Below, piece by piece: positions 25,938 through 36,036 of a stretch of 36,036 bases of DNA. Numbering within the stretch: position 1 is the stretch's first letter; each line of letters begins with the position of its first letter. This DNA is from Acidimicrobiaceae bacterium. GTDB lineage: Bacteria; Actinomycetota; Acidimicrobiia; Acidimicrobiales; Bog-793. Position numbers and translations under genes: made by a program. The stretch is from the NCBI GenBank assembly GCA_025464005.1, contig JAODBO010000067.1, positions 1 through 36,036 of the forward strand. The letters are read 5' to 3'. Below the pieces are notes generated by a model. It did not search any database. It saw only the letters and a list, made by a program, of their open reading frames with translations, and had not been told where the DNA came from.

Positions 25938-26951
25938 ATGAAGGCAGGGATCATCGGGGGCTCGGGCTATCTCGGGGCGGAGCTGCTGCGGCTGCTCGCC
26001 GGGCACCCCGACATCGGCGTCGCCACGGTCCAGGCGGACACTTCTGCCGGCAGCTCGATCGAGGACAGCTATCCCGGCCTAGCGCCGGCCTATCCCGGCG
26101 TGGTGTTCGACGGGCTCGATCCGGGCGCCCTGGCCGGCTGCGACGTCGTGTTCGTCGCCGTACCGTCCGGCCGCTCCCAGGCGATCGTGGCCCAGCTCGT
26201 TGGCCGCGTGGGCTGCGTCGTCGACCTCGGCGCGGACTTCCGCCTGAAGGATCCTGCGGCCTACCCGCAGTGGTACGGCTTCGAGCACAGCGAGCCCGAT
26301 CTGCTCGCCGAATCCGTCTACGGGCTCCCCGAGCTCTACAGGGCATCGCTCCCCGGCGCGCGTCTCGTCGCGTCCCCCGGCTGCTACGTCACGGCGGCCT
26401 CCCTCTGCCTCGCCCCGCTCGTCGCGGCCGGCGCGGTCGAGCCCAGTGGCGTCATCGTGGACGGCGCGAGCGGCACCTCGGGCGCGGGGCGAGCTCCGAC
26501 CCCCTCTACACACCACCCCGCGGTGAACGAGAGCTTTACGGCCTACGGCCTTCTGTCGCACCGGCACACGCCCGAGATCGAACAGGTGACAGGAGCACAG
26601 GTGCTGTTCACGCCCCATCTCGCCCCGATGACGAGGGGGATCCTCACGACGTGCTACGCCCGTGCCACCGGCCCAACAACGACCGAGGACGTCCTCGAGC
26701 TGCTCCGCGAGACCTACGCCGGCGAGCCGTTCGTCCAGGTCACGGAGAGCTCACCGGCGACCCGGGAGACCTACGGCGCCAACACGGCGCGCATCACGGC
26801 GCGCCACGACCCGCGGACGGGGATCACGCTCGTCATCGGGGCGATCGACAACGTCACCAAGGGCGGCGCGGGCCAGGCGATCCAGGCGGCGAACGTCGCT
26901 CTCGGGCTGTCCGAGACGGCCGGCCTGCCGCGAATCGCGGTGACGCCGTGA
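25938..26951 (+). CDS. argC: N-acetyl-gamma-glutamyl-phosphate reductase
   Basis: ArgC reduces N-acetylglutamyl phosphate to the semialdehyde with NADPH. The 337-residue protein has the Rossmann motif GIIGGSGYLGAELLRLL (4-20), VFVAVPSGRS (71-80), VVDLGADFRLKD (94-105), and the catalytic Cys149 in ASPGCYVTAA. SGTSGAGRAPT, ESFTAYGL and FTPHLAPMTRGIL are also typical. The ATG at 25938 is set by the -10-like TATACT 6 bases upstream. It is the first arg gene and overlaps argJ by 4 bases. Confidence 0.96.
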   Translation: MKAGIIGGSGYLGAELLRLLAGHPDIGVATVQADTSAGSSIEDSYPGLAPAYPGVVFDGLDPGALAGCDVVFVAVPSGRSQAIVAQLVGRVGCVVDLGADFRLKDPAAYPQWYGFEHSEPDLLAESVYGLPELYRASLPGARLVASPGCYVTAASLCLAPLVAAGAVEPSGVIVDGASGTSGAGRAPTPSTHHPAVNESFTAYGLLSHRHTPEIEQVTGAQVLFTPHLAPMTRGILTTCYARATGPTTTEDVLELLRETYAGEPFVQVTESSPATRETYGANTARITARHDPRTGITLVIGAIDNVTKGGAGQAIQAANVALGLSETAGLPRIAVTP

Positions 26952-28117
26952 GCGTGACCGCCGCCCGGGGCTTCGTCGCTTCGGGCGTCGCCGCAGGGGT
27001 GAAGGAGTCAGGGGCCCGCGACCTCGCCCTCGTGGCCGCCGACCCTGCCGGCCCCGTCGCCGGCGCTGCCACCTTCACGACCAATCTCGCGGCTGCCGCG
27101 CCCGTGCAGCTCTCGCGCACGCACCTCGCCGCGTCCGGCGGGCGGACCGCGGCGATCGTGCTCAACAGCGGCTGCGCCAACGCCGCGACCGGTGCCCAGG
27201 GCATGGAGGCGGCGCGCCGGACGGCTGCGCTCGTGGCCGGCAGTCTGGGCGTCGGCGTCGACGAGGTTCTCGTCTGTTCCACCGGGCTCATCGGGATCCA
27301 TCTCCCGCTCGATCGGATCGAGGCGGGCATCCCCGACCTCGTCGCGCAGCTCGGTCCGGGCCGCGAGGACGCGGCGCACGCGGCCGAGGCGATCCTCACG
27401 ACGGACACTCACGCCAAGGAGGTCGTGGTCGAACGGGCGGGCTTCACGGTCGGCGGGATGGCCAAAGGCGCAGGGATGATCGCGCCCAACATGGCGACGA
27501 TGCTCGCCGTCCTCACCACCGACGCCCTCGTAGCCCCCGATCTGCTCGCAGCGGCGCTGCGCACGGCCGTGGCCTCGTCGTTCAACGAGCTCACCGTCGA
27601 CGGCTGCACCTCGACCAACGACACCGTCGCAGTGCTCGCGAGCGGCCAAGGAGATGCCGTCGAGCCCGACGATCTCGTCGAGGCGCTGACCGCTGCGTGC
27701 CAGGATCTCGCGTTCCAGCTGGCCGAGGACGCCGAGGGGACGACCCGTGTGGTGCGAGTACGGGTCGCAGGAGCTCGGACCGGAGACGACGCTCGTCGAG
27801 CCGCGCGGACTGTCGCCGAGAGCAACCTCGTCAAGACGTCGCTCTATGGGGCCGATCCGTACTGGGGGCGCGTGGTCAGCGAGCTCGGTGCCTCCGGGGC
27901 GGCGTTCGACCTCGACCTCGTGCGGGTCTGCTACGGGCCGACGCTCGTGTTCGCTGAAGGGCTCGAGGTGCCGCACGATCGTGGCACGGTCGCCTCCTAC
28001 CTCGCCGCACCGGTCGTCGAGATCGTCTGCGACCTAGGACTCGGAAGCGGCGATGCGACCGTGCTCAGCACCGATCTCGGCCCCGGGTACATCGAAGAGA
28101 ACATGAGGACGTCGTGA
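26948..28117 (+). CDS. argJ: Ornithine acetyltransferase (glutamate N-acetyltransferase)
   Basis: ArgJ moves the acetyl group from N-acetylornithine to glutamate, recycling it; bifunctional forms can also use acetyl-CoA. The 389-residue precursor cleaves itself before a Thr nucleophile, here Thr184 in GAGMIAPNMATMLAVLTTD. Other family motifs are ATFTTNLAAAAPVQ, NSGCANAATG, VCSTGLIG, SSFNELTVDGCTSTNDT and YGADPYWGR. The GTG at 26948 overlaps the argC stop. No argA or argE is in the window, which fits the acetyl-recycling pathway. Whether it is bifunctional cannot be decided here. Confidence 0.95.
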   Translation: MSVTAARGFVASGVAAGVKESGARDLALVAADPAGPVAGAATFTTNLAAAAPVQLSRTHLAASGGRTAAIVLNSGCANAATGAQGMEAARRTAALVAGSLGVGVDEVLVCSTGLIGIHLPLDRIEAGIPDLVAQLGPGREDAAHAAEAILTTDTHAKEVVVERAGFTVGGMAKGAGMIAPNMATMLAVLTTDALVAPDLLAAALRTAVASSFNELTVDGCTSTNDTVAVLASGQGDAVEPDDLVEALTAACQDLAFQLAEDAEGTTRVVRVRVAGARTGDDARRAARTVAESNLVKTSLYGADPYWGRVVSELGASGAAFDLDLVRVCYGPTLVFAEGLEVPHDRGTVASYLAAPVVEIVCDLGLGSGDATVLSTDLGPGYIEENMRTS

Positions 28118-29043
28118 GCCTCGACGCCGCCGCAAAGGCGGGCGTGCTCGTCGAGGCCATCCCGTACGTGCGGCGCTTTGCTGGCAGGGTCGTCGTCGTG
28201 AAGTACGGCGGCAACGCCCTCGCGGCCTCGACGCTTCCGGCCGAGCCCGAGCCCGCCTCGGCTGCCACGGCGTCCCCGGCTCGCCGTGTGGTCGAGTCGG
28301 ACGGCGTGCTCGGCCACTTCGCCGAGGACGTCGCGCTGCTGCGCGCGGTCGGGGTTCTACCGGTGGTCGTTCACGGCGGAGGGCCGCAGATAGGCGACCT
28401 CATGACGCGGCTCGGCAAGACGCCGGCGTTCCACGAAGGACTCCGGGTCACCGACGCGGAGACACTCGACATCGCGCGCATGGTCCTAGTCGGCAAGGTG
28501 AACCGCGACATCGTGACTGCCCTGAACGTATGCGGAGCGCTCGCAGTGGGTTGCTCCGGCGAGGACGCGGGGTTCATCACGGCGGCCGAGCGCGACCCCG
28601 CGCTCGGCTACGTCGGAGATGTCGTGTCCGTCGACCCGACGCTCATCGAGCACCTGCTCCAGGAGGGGCTCGTGCCCGTGGTAGCGACGATCGGAGCGGA
28701 CGCGGCCGGCCAGGCGTACAACATCAACGCGGACACCGTCGCGGGCGCCATCGCCGAGGCACTTAGCGCCGAGAAGCTCGTCTTCCTCACCGATGTCACT
28801 GGCGTGCGGTCGGATCGTGACGATCCCACGAGCGTGCTGCAATCGATCACGGCGGACGGTTTGGAGGACCTCGTCGCGACGGGAGCCGTCGGCGACGGCA
28901 TGGTCCCGAAGGCGAGGGCGTGCGCCCACGCGGTCCGCCACGGTGTCCGAAGCGCCCATGTGCTCGACGGGCGGGTGCCGCACTCGCTCCTGCTCGAGCT
29001 TCTCACCGACGAAGGGATCGGCACGATGGTCGTAGAGCCATGA
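28114..29043 (+). CDS. argB: Acetylglutamate kinase with an N-terminal insertion
   Basis: ArgB phosphorylates N-acetylglutamate, often the arginine-inhibited step. The 309-residue amino-acid-kinase protein has VVVKYGGNAL (27-36), PVVVHGGGPQIGDLM (83-97), VGKVNRDIVTALN, NINADTVAGAIAEAL, LVFLTDVTGV and GMVPKARAC. Between KYGGNAL and the helix FAEDVALLR there is an insertion of about 25 residues, rich in Ala, Pro, Glu and Ser (38-63), where most relatives have a few residues. It lies after the nucleotide-binding loop and may be a flexible surface loop. The GTG start overlaps argJ by 4 bases, and argD overlaps the stop. Confidence 0.94.
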   Translation: MSLDAAAKAGVLVEAIPYVRRFAGRVVVVKYGGNALAASTLPAEPEPASAATASPARRVVESDGVLGHFAEDVALLRAVGVLPVVVHGGGPQIGDLMTRLGKTPAFHEGLRVTDAETLDIARMVLVGKVNRDIVTALNVCGALAVGCSGEDAGFITAAERDPALGYVGDVVSVDPTLIEHLLQEGLVPVVATIGADAAGQAYNINADTVAGAIAEALSAEKLVFLTDVTGVRSDRDDPTSVLQSITADGLEDLVATGAVGDGMVPKARACAHAVRHGVRSAHVLDGRVPHSLLLELLTDEGIGTMVVEP

Positions 29044-30256
29044 GGGCATCCACACGCGCCGCTTCGACGGACGTGCCGACGTCGGGCGGCTCGCACCTGA
29101 TGGCGACCTATAAGCCCGCGCCGGTGCGCTTCGTCTCCGGATCGGGGTGCTGGCTCATCGACGACGACGGCCGGCGCTACCTCGACTTCCTGTCGGGCAT
29201 CGCGGTGACCTCGCTCGGTCACGCGCACCCGAAGGTCGCGGCCGCGATATCGGCCCAGGCGAACGAGCTGTTGCACGTCTCGAACCTCTTCGAGAACGAT
29301 CTTGCCGAACAGGTCGCCGCGCGCCTCGACCGACTGGTCGGCGACGGCAGCGACCTCGGGGGCAAGGTCTTCTTCGCGAACTCCGGCGCAGAGGCCAACG
29401 AGTGCGCGATCAAGCTTGCGCGCCGCTTCGGTGGTCGAGGTCGCCACGAGGTCGTGTCCGGCTTCGGCTCGTTCCACGGCCGCACGCTCGCGACGCTGCA
29501 CGCCACCGGTCAGCCAGCGAAGCACGAGGCGTTCGCGCCCTTGCCGGACGGCTTCCGCCACGTCGCGTTCGGGGACCTCGGCGCGCTCGAGAGCGCCGCC
29601 GACCCCACGCGGGTCGCCGCCGTGCTCCTCGAGCCGATCGAGGGTGAGGCCGGTGTCGTCGTGCCGCCCTCCGGCTATCTCCGGGCTGTTCGCCAGATGT
29701 GCGACGAGCGCGGCATCCTCCTCGTCCTCGACGAGGTGCAGACGGGTCTCGGCCGGACTGGTCGTTGGTTCGCCTTCCAGGAGGAAGGGATCCTCCCTGA
29801 CGTGGTGACGGTGGCCAAGGCGCTCGGCAACGGGATGCCGGTGGGTGCGTGCTGGGCTCGAGCCGAGATCGCCTCGTGTTTCGTCCCCGGGGACCATGGG
29901 AGCACGTTCGGCGGCCAGCCGCTGGCGCTCTCGGCGGTGCGGGCGACACTCGACACGATGGTCGAGCTCGACGTCCCGACCCGAGCACGCGAGCGCGGCG
30001 CACAGCTGGTCGCCGCGCTCTCGGCCCTGCCGGGTGTGCGGGAGGTGCGCGGCCGGGGGCTGCTGCTCGGCGTCGTTCTGGAGGCGGGCCTGGACGCAGC
30101 GGCGGTCGTAAGCGATGCCCTCAGGGCGGGTCTCGTGGCCAACGCGGCGGCGCCGGACGTCATCCGACTCGCTCCTCCGCTCGTCGTGAGTGCCGAGGAG
30201 TGCGACGAGGCCGTCGCGATCCTCCGCTCGGTGCTTGAGCGCGCGAGCGTGGTCCG

Positions 30257-30260
<4 letters not shown>
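29040..30260 (+). CDS. argD: Acetylornithine aminotransferase
   Basis: ArgD is a class III PLP aminotransferase that makes N-acetylornithine from the semialdehyde and glutamate. The 406-residue protein has YLDFLSGIAVTSLGHAHP (47-64), FFANSGAEANECAIKLAR (111-128), GSFHGRTLATL, LLVLDEVQTGLGRTG with PLP-binding Asp231, and Schiff-base Lys260 in VVTVAKALGNGMPVGA. GDHGSTFGGQPLA is also typical. The ATG at 29040 overlaps the argB stop (ATGA); ATG 29100 (MATYKPAP) is an in-frame alternative that would remove 20 unconserved residues. Confidence 0.95.
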
Positions 30261-31185
<925 letters not shown>

Positions 31186-31189
<4 letters not shown>

Positions 31190-31659
31190 GCCGCGTCCCG
31201 AAGAACAGGCGCCAGCATCTCGTGGCCAAGCTCCTGTCGGAGCATGCCGTCACCAACCAGAGCCAGCTCGTCGAGCTGCTCGCGGCAGAGGATGTCGACG
31301 CGACCCAGGCGACCGTCTCGCGCGACCTCGAGGACCTCGGGGCGGTGCGCGTCCGCATGCCTGGCGTCGACGGGCAGGTCTACGCCATCGCCGAGCTCCC
31401 GAAAGATCAGGTCGCTCCCGTCGAGCACCTGCGCCGGGTGCTCGGTGAGTGGGTCGTCGAGATCGGCGTCTCGGGGAACCTGGTCCTCGTGCGGACCCCG
31501 CCGGGCTCGGCTCACGTCGTGGCCTCGGCGCTCGACCGGACGAGCCTGGACGGCGTGCTCGGAACGGTCGCCGGCGACGACACCGTGCTCGTCGTCGCGG
31601 CCGACGAGACCGGCGGGAGCGCGCTCGCCGACCGGATCGCCGACCTCGCGGGCCGATGA
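31186..31659 (+). CDS. argR: Arginine repressor
   Basis: ArgR is a hexameric, arginine-dependent repressor of arginine synthesis genes. The 157-residue protein has an N-terminal winged helix with ATQATVSRDLEDLGAV (39-54) as the recognition element. The C-terminal oligomerisation and arginine-binding core contains GTVAGDDTVLVV (126-137), with the conserved adjacent aspartates 131-132. The GTG at 31186 overlaps the argF stop by 4 bases. It would be expected to bind the palindromes in front of argC and so control its own run of genes. argG follows after 114 bases. Confidence 0.95.
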
Positions 31660-31773
31660 GCCTGCGAGGCCCGACATGTGGACCAGGCACGACGCCATCG
31701 ACCGACAGAACCCGACCCGGCGCCCGTCCTAGGTGCGCCGACCAGACATGAATGACGAGAAAGGCAGCACATC
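31660..31773. other. Gap between argR and argG
   Basis: The largest gap inside the arg run. I see no clear promoter, ARG-box palindrome or terminator. TAGGTG near 31734 is a weak -10 candidate, and AAAGG about 10 bases before the argG GTG is a modest ribosome-binding site. Confidence 0.35.
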
Positions 31774-33003
31774 GTGACGAAGCGTGTCGTACTCGCGTAC
31801 TCGGGAGGCCTCGACACCTCGGTGGCCGTCCACTGGCTGCAGGCCCAGCTCGGCTACGAGGTGATCGCCGTCGCGGTCGACGTCGGCCAGGGCGCCGATC
31901 TCGAAGCCGTGCGTGAGCGAGCGCTCGGCACCGGTGCGGTCGAGGCGGTGGTCATCGACGCGCGCGAGGAGCTCGCGCGGGACTTCGCCGTCCCCGCCCT
32001 GCAGGCGAACGCGCTGTACGAAAGCCGGTACCCGCTCGTGTCGGCCCTTTCTCGTCCGGTGATCGTCCGGCATCTCGTCGCGGAGGCGCGGCGCCACGGG
32101 GCGACGGCGGTCGCGCACGGCTGCACCGGCAAGGGGAACGACCAGGTACGTTTCGAGGTCGGCACCCGCGCGCTCGCGCCGGACCTCGACATCGTCGCCC
32201 CGGTCCGGGTCTGGGGGATGTCGCGGGAGGACGCCATCGCGTATGCCGAGCGGCACGGGGTGCCGATCACCGCGAGCAGGGAGAAGATCTACTCGATCGA
32301 CGAGAACCTCTGGGGCCGCGCGATCGAGTGCGGGATCATCGAGGACCCGTGGGCCACACCACCGGAAGACGTCTACGCGCGGACTCTCGAGACGGCCGCG
32401 GGGCCGGTCGAGGTGACCATCGGCTTCGAGGCCGGCGTGCCCGTCTCGCTCGACGGAAAGCAGCTCGACATCGTCTCGCTCGTCGGGCAGCTGGACGCGC
32501 TCGTCGGCTCGACAGGCTTCGGTCGCATCGACATCGTCGAGAACCGGCGCGTCGGCATCAAGAGCCGCGAGGTCTACGAGGCTCCCGCCGCCCTGGCGCT
32601 CGTCCTCGCACATCAGGACCTCGAGGGCCTGACCCTCGAGCGCGACGTCGCGCACGAGAAGCTGCGCCTCGAGCCGCGCTGGGCCGAGCTGGTCTACGAC
32701 GGCCTCTGGTACTCGCCGCTTCGCGAGGCGCTGTCGGCGTTCATCGCGTCGACGCAGCGCCACGTGACCGGCGAGGTGCGCCTGCGGTTCTCGCCGGGCG
32801 GTGGCTGCTCGGTCGTCGGGAGGCGCAGCCCGGTCGGCCTGTACGACTACGGGCTCGCCACCTACGACGCGGCCGACGCCTTCAACCACGAGGACGCCGA
32901 AGGCTTCGTCCGGATCTTCGGTCTCGGGATCACCACCTGGGCCGCTCGCCAGGGAGCCGCAGGCGGCGGCGGAGCGGGTGCCGCAGGCGGGGAGCACGCG
33001 TGA
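31774..33003 (+). CDS. argG: Argininosuccinate synthase
   Basis: ArgG uses ATP to join citrulline and aspartate. The 409-residue protein has the N-type ATP pyrophosphatase loop LAYSGGLDTSVAVHWL (8-23), AHGCTGKGNDQVRFE, SIDENLWGRAIECG, and PPEDVYARTLE. The end is a Gly/Ala-rich tail. The GTG at 31774 (MTKRVVLAYSGG) gives the standard N-terminus. It overlaps argH by 4 bases. The separation from argR may allow separate expression. Confidence 0.96.
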   Translation: MTKRVVLAYSGGLDTSVAVHWLQAQLGYEVIAVAVDVGQGADLEAVRERALGTGAVEAVVIDAREELARDFAVPALQANALYESRYPLVSALSRPVIVRHLVAEARRHGATAVAHGCTGKGNDQVRFEVGTRALAPDLDIVAPVRVWGMSREDAIAYAERHGVPITASREKIYSIDENLWGRAIECGIIEDPWATPPEDVYARTLETAAGPVEVTIGFEAGVPVSLDGKQLDIVSLVGQLDALVGSTGFGRIDIVENRRVGIKSREVYEAPAALALVLAHQDLEGLTLERDVAHEKLRLEPRWAELVYDGLWYSPLREALSAFIASTQRHVTGEVRLRFSPGGGCSVVGRRSPVGLYDYGLATYDAADAFNHEDAEGFVRIFGLGITTWAARQGAAGGGGAGAAGGEHA

Positions 33004-34397
33004 CGCTCTGGTCGGGGCGCATGGGCGTCGAGCCGGCCGAGGTGATGATGGCCTTCTCGGCGAGCCTCGACGTCGACCGCCGGCTCGCCGGCGACGACGT
33101 CCAGGCCTCAATGGCGCACGTGCGCGGTCTCGGGCGCTCCGGCATCCTTCCCGAGGCCGAGGTGGACGTCCTGCTCGCCGCGCTGGGCACGGTCGACGAG
33201 GAGCTCTCGTCCGGCAACTTCGCCTTTGGCGCGCAGGACGAGGACGTCCACACGGCGATCGAGCGCAGGGTCACCGAGATCGCCGGGGACACCGGGGCGC
33301 GCCTGCACACAGGCCGGAGCCGCAACGACCAGGTCGCCACCGCGCTGCGGCTCTATACGCGGCGGGAGCTGGCCGCCCTCGCCCGCGCCGTGCTCGGCCT
33401 CCAGGCAACGCTGCTCGATCGGGCGAGGGGGGTGGGGGAGGCCCGCCTCCCCGGCTACACGCATCTGCAACGCGCACAGCCGGTGCTGCTCGCCCACCAC
33501 CTCCTCGCGCACGGGTGGGCGCTCGGGCGGGACGTCGACCGGATCGCCGACGCGCTGGCACGTCTCGACGTCTCGCCGCTCGGTGCAGGGGCCCTCGCCG
33601 GATCATCGCTGCCCCTCGATCCCGACGGCACCGCGGCCGACCTGGGCTTCGCCCGTCGCTTCGAGAACTCCATGGACGCGGTGAGCGATCGGGACTTCGT
33701 CGCGGAATCGCTGTTCGTCTGCGCGCTGCTCGGCGTGCACCTCTCGCGCCTCGGCGAGGAGATCGTCCTGTTCTCGAGCGACGAGTTCGGCTTCTACCGA
33801 CTCGACGACGCGTGGGCGACGGGGAGCTCGATGCTGCCCCAGAAGAAGAATCCGGACGTAGCGGAGCTGGCGCGAGGCAAGGCGGGCAGGCTCGTGGGCC
33901 ATCTCGCGGGCTTCCTCACGACCCTCAAGGGCTTGCCGCTGTCCTACAACAGGGACCTCCAGGAGGACAAGGAGCCGTTGTTCGACGCGCTCGACCAGGT
34001 GTCGCTGGCGTGTCGTGCGATCGACGGCCTCGTGTCGTCGCTCGTCTTCGAGCTCGACACGATGCGAGCGGCAGCCGACGCGCCAGTGCTCGCCGCTGTC
34101 GACCTGGCGGAGTGGCTCGTCGAGCGCGGGACGCCGTTCCGCCAGGCTCACGGCATCGTCGGCTCGCTCGTGCGCGCCTCGCTGGCGGGCGGTGCTCCGC
34201 TCGTGGAGCTGGTGACGGCGAGCCCCGAGCTCGGGCCCGAGGCCGCAGAGCTGCTCGCGCCCGGGGCTGCATCTGCCAGGCGCCGGACCCCGGGTGGCGC
34301 CGGCAGCGCCGCGGTGGCGGTCCAGCTGGATCGCTATGCGGCGCGCCTCGCGAGCGACGAGGCTCGACTCGCCGGCATACCGGCGCACAACACCTAG
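33000..34397 (+). CDS. argH: Argininosuccinate lyase
   Basis: ArgH splits argininosuccinate into arginine and fumarate, the last step. The 465-residue fumarase/aspartase-superfamily protein has LWSGRMG at the N-terminus, EDVHTAIERRVTE (81-93), HTGRSRNDQV (103-112), GYTHLQRAQP with catalytic-region His155, and the mobile signature loop GSSMLPQKKNPD (275-286). LPLSYNRDLQEDKEPLFD follows. The GTG at 33000 overlaps the argG stop (GTGA); the upstream part of the open frame is out of phase with argG. It ends the arg run. Confidence 0.96.
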   Translation: MTLWSGRMGVEPAEVMMAFSASLDVDRRLAGDDVQASMAHVRGLGRSGILPEAEVDVLLAALGTVDEELSSGNFAFGAQDEDVHTAIERRVTEIAGDTGARLHTGRSRNDQVATALRLYTRRELAALARAVLGLQATLLDRARGVGEARLPGYTHLQRAQPVLLAHHLLAHGWALGRDVDRIADALARLDVSPLGAGALAGSSLPLDPDGTAADLGFARRFENSMDAVSDRDFVAESLFVCALLGVHLSRLGEEIVLFSSDEFGFYRLDDAWATGSSMLPQKKNPDVAELARGKAGRLVGHLAGFLTTLKGLPLSYNRDLQEDKEPLFDALDQVSLACRAIDGLVSSLVFELDTMRAAADAPVLAAVDLAEWLVERGTPFRQAHGIVGSLVRASLAGGAPLVELVTASPELGPEAAELLAPGAASARRRTPGGAGSAAVAVQLDRYAARLASDEARLAGIPAHNT

Positions 34398-34434
34398 CGC
34401 GTGTCGAGGGCCGAGTGAGGCACCAGGTGGCGCG

Positions 34435-35070
34435 ATGAGCGAGGCGGCGAGCTCCCAGCTGTCGCCGGTCGATCGGCGGCTGTTTCTCGGCGACTCGCTC
34501 GAGGTCGCGCCGCGCTTGTTGAATCTCGTGCTCGTGAGCGGCGCGGTCAGTGGCCGCATCGTCGAGGTCGAGGCCTACAGATCCGCCGACGACCCCGCGT
34601 CGCACGCCTACCGGGGCCAGACGCGGCGCAACGCGACGATGTTCGGGCCACCCGGCCACCTCTACGTGTACTTCACCTACGGCATGCACCACTGCGCGAA
34701 CGTCGTCTGCGGCCCGGACGGGACGGCGACCGCGGTGCTGCTGAGGGCGCTCACACCGCTGACGGGCTTCGACGAGATGCGCTCGCGACGGCCAAGGTTG
34801 CGGCGCGACGTCGATCTGTGCGCGGGCCCTGGACGGCTGTGCGCGGCCCTCGCGATCGATCTCGGGAAGGACGGGGCGGACCTCGTGCTCGGTGGCGGAG
34901 GGTTGCAGCTGTGCTCCGACGGAGTACTTCCACCGGAGGCGCCCCTGGTAGGGCCGCGGATCGGCCTGTCGGAGCGCGTGGGACCGGCCGCCGGCTGGCC
35001 CTGGAGGTTCGCCGTTCCCGGAGAGCCCTGCGTCTCGAAGCCGGTCACGCCCCGTCACGGACGGCCGTAA
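34435..35070 (+). CDS. 3-methyladenine DNA glycosylase (AAG/Mpg family)
   Basis: This DNA repair enzyme flips out and removes alkylated or deaminated purines. The 211-residue protein matches human AAG motifs: RIVEVEAY, where Glu46 and Tyr48 correspond to Glu125 and Tyr127; SHAYRGQTRRN with His57 corresponding to His136; GHLYVYFTYGMHHCANVV; and LCAGPGRLCAALAI. The ATG at 34435 has AGGTGG a few bases upstream. The frame upstream of it is antisense-like and overlaps argH. It is 37 bases after argH and could be read through from the arg run. It ends about 95 bases before the rRNA promoter. Confidence 0.92.
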   Translation: MSEAASSQLSPVDRRLFLGDSLEVAPRLLNLVLVSGAVSGRIVEVEAYRSADDPASHAYRGQTRRNATMFGPPGHLYVYFTYGMHHCANVVCGPDGTATAVLLRALTPLTGFDEMRSRRPRLRRDVDLCAGPGRLCAALAIDLGKDGADLVLGGGGLQLCSDGVLPPEAPLVGPRIGLSERVGPAAGWPWRFAVPGEPCVSKPVTPRHGRP

Positions 35071-35164
35071 GATGGGCTAGGGTGACCCCCGCACAGCAGC
35101 CGGGACGCCACAGGCGCCCGGTGGGGGGAAGGTCCGAAAGGGCCCGCCACCCGCTCCCGCAAGT
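35071..35164. other. Short region between the glycosylase gene and the rRNA promoter
   Basis: No ORF is supported. It contains a hairpin at 35120-35151: an outer stem GGTGG/CCACC, an internal loop, and an inner 5-bp stem (GGTCC/GGGCC, one G-U pair) closed by a GAAA tetraloop. It may be a terminator for the arg-glycosylase run, although no T-run follows. Confidence 0.45.
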
Positions 35165-35192
35165 TTGACGGGGAGTGTTGCTGTGCTAAGGT
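35165..35192 (+). promoter_or_regulatory. rRNA operon promoter
   Basis: TTGACG (35165-35170) and TAAGGT (35187-35192) are separated by 16 bases. This is the most complete -35/-10 pair in the window and lies about 390 bases before 16S rRNA, where rrn promoters normally are. A second possible -10, TAAAAT, is at 35245-35250 but has no convincing -35. Confidence 0.72.
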
Positions 35193-35579
35193 GAGACTCC
35201 GCTTCGGAGGGCAACGCCCCCTGATGCGGTGACCGGAAAGCGACTAAAATCGCCGGACGGTAGCGATGTGGGACTGGGGTCCGGCGCAGAGATGCCCGGA
35301 CGTGGCGGTCCCGCAGAGCGCACAGGCACCTCCTTCCGTAAGGAAGTGTGTCTCGTCGTCGCTCCTTGAGAACGGAATAGGAACAGCCAAAAGCCAGTGC
35401 GGGTGACCGCGGGCTTCGCCTCGTGCGGGGACCGTGGTCACATATGTCAATTGCACTGATAACGGACAACAACGAACGTTTTTGGTGCCAGTCAGCGAGG
35501 GGCGTCAGGCCCCAAGCTGGCTCTTCAAATGATCGAAGCGGAGACGCTGTGCCGAAAGGTGCGGGGTCCGAGCGAGATC
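35193..35579 (+). other. 16S rRNA leader with antitermination-type elements
   Basis: This is the transcribed leader of the rRNA operon. A small hairpin (CTTCC-GTAA-GGAAG, 35333-35346) is followed by GCTCCTTGAGAAC (35361-35373), resembling the boxB-boxA order of rrn antitermination sites. Next comes GCCAAAAGCCAGTGC (about 35386-35400), similar to a sequence commonly found before actinobacterial 16S genes. No protein gene is supported here; open frames in both directions are incidental. Confidence 0.68.

Positions 35580-36036
<457 letters not shown>

Overview
The window reads as a chromosomal piece of a high-GC actinobacterium, most likely of the class Acidimicrobiia. The partial 16S rRNA at the right edge has the sequence character of that group. 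A mycothiol synthase (MshD) and menaquinone genes fit Actinomycetota. Many genes start with GTG or TTG, and several have a -10 box only 6-7 nt before the start codon, the leaderless pattern common in this phylum.

Layout, left to right. (1) 1-1217: a secreted GH5-type cellulase on the minus strand with a Thr/Pro linker, running off the left edge. (2) 1483-4803, minus: a set ending in menaquinone genes (short-chain dehydrogenase, small membrane protein, menG, menF). (3) 4804-6907: an accessory stretch. It holds two displaced, decaying copies of the rlmN 3' end alternating with small foreign-looking genes: a DUF6338-like membrane gene broken by one in-frame TAG, an overlapping 45-aa Pro-rich ORF, and a DUF2510-like membrane protein. 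The intact rlmN follows, so the 3' end of rlmN looks like a repeatedly used insertion site. (4) 6908-8889: rlmN and mshD (minus), divergent from nth (9007-9744). (5) 10239-19172: one long plus-strand run, hisD-hisC-hisB-hisH-hisA-hisF-groES-like-hisI-trpE-ygfZ. (6) 19191-22186, minus: response regulator, histidine kinase and a PhzF-family protein. (7) 22267-25785: trpC-trpF-trpB-trpA. (8) 25938-34397: argC-argJ-argB-argD-argF-argR-argG-argH, with an ARG-box-like operator over the argC promoter. (9) 34435-35070: an alkyl-adenine DNA glycosylase, then an rRNA promoter, leader and the first ~457 nt of 16S rRNA.

Most genes in the his, trp and arg runs overlap by 1-10 nt (ATGA, GTGA or TGATG junctions) or lie within a few tens of bases, so they are probably co-transcribed and translationally coupled. 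The window encodes most of histidine synthesis (hisG and hisE are absent), the trpE and trpCFBA parts of tryptophan synthesis (no trpG or trpD), and the whole route from glutamate/acetylornithine to arginine if ArgJ also acts as the acetylglutamate synthase and except for acetylglutamate kinase's usual partner argA. Most of the window is ordinary core metabolism. The least ordinary parts are the serial rlmN 3'-end duplications with their cargo, the consistent leaderless promoter spacing, the GroES-like gene inside the his run, and the operator at argC.
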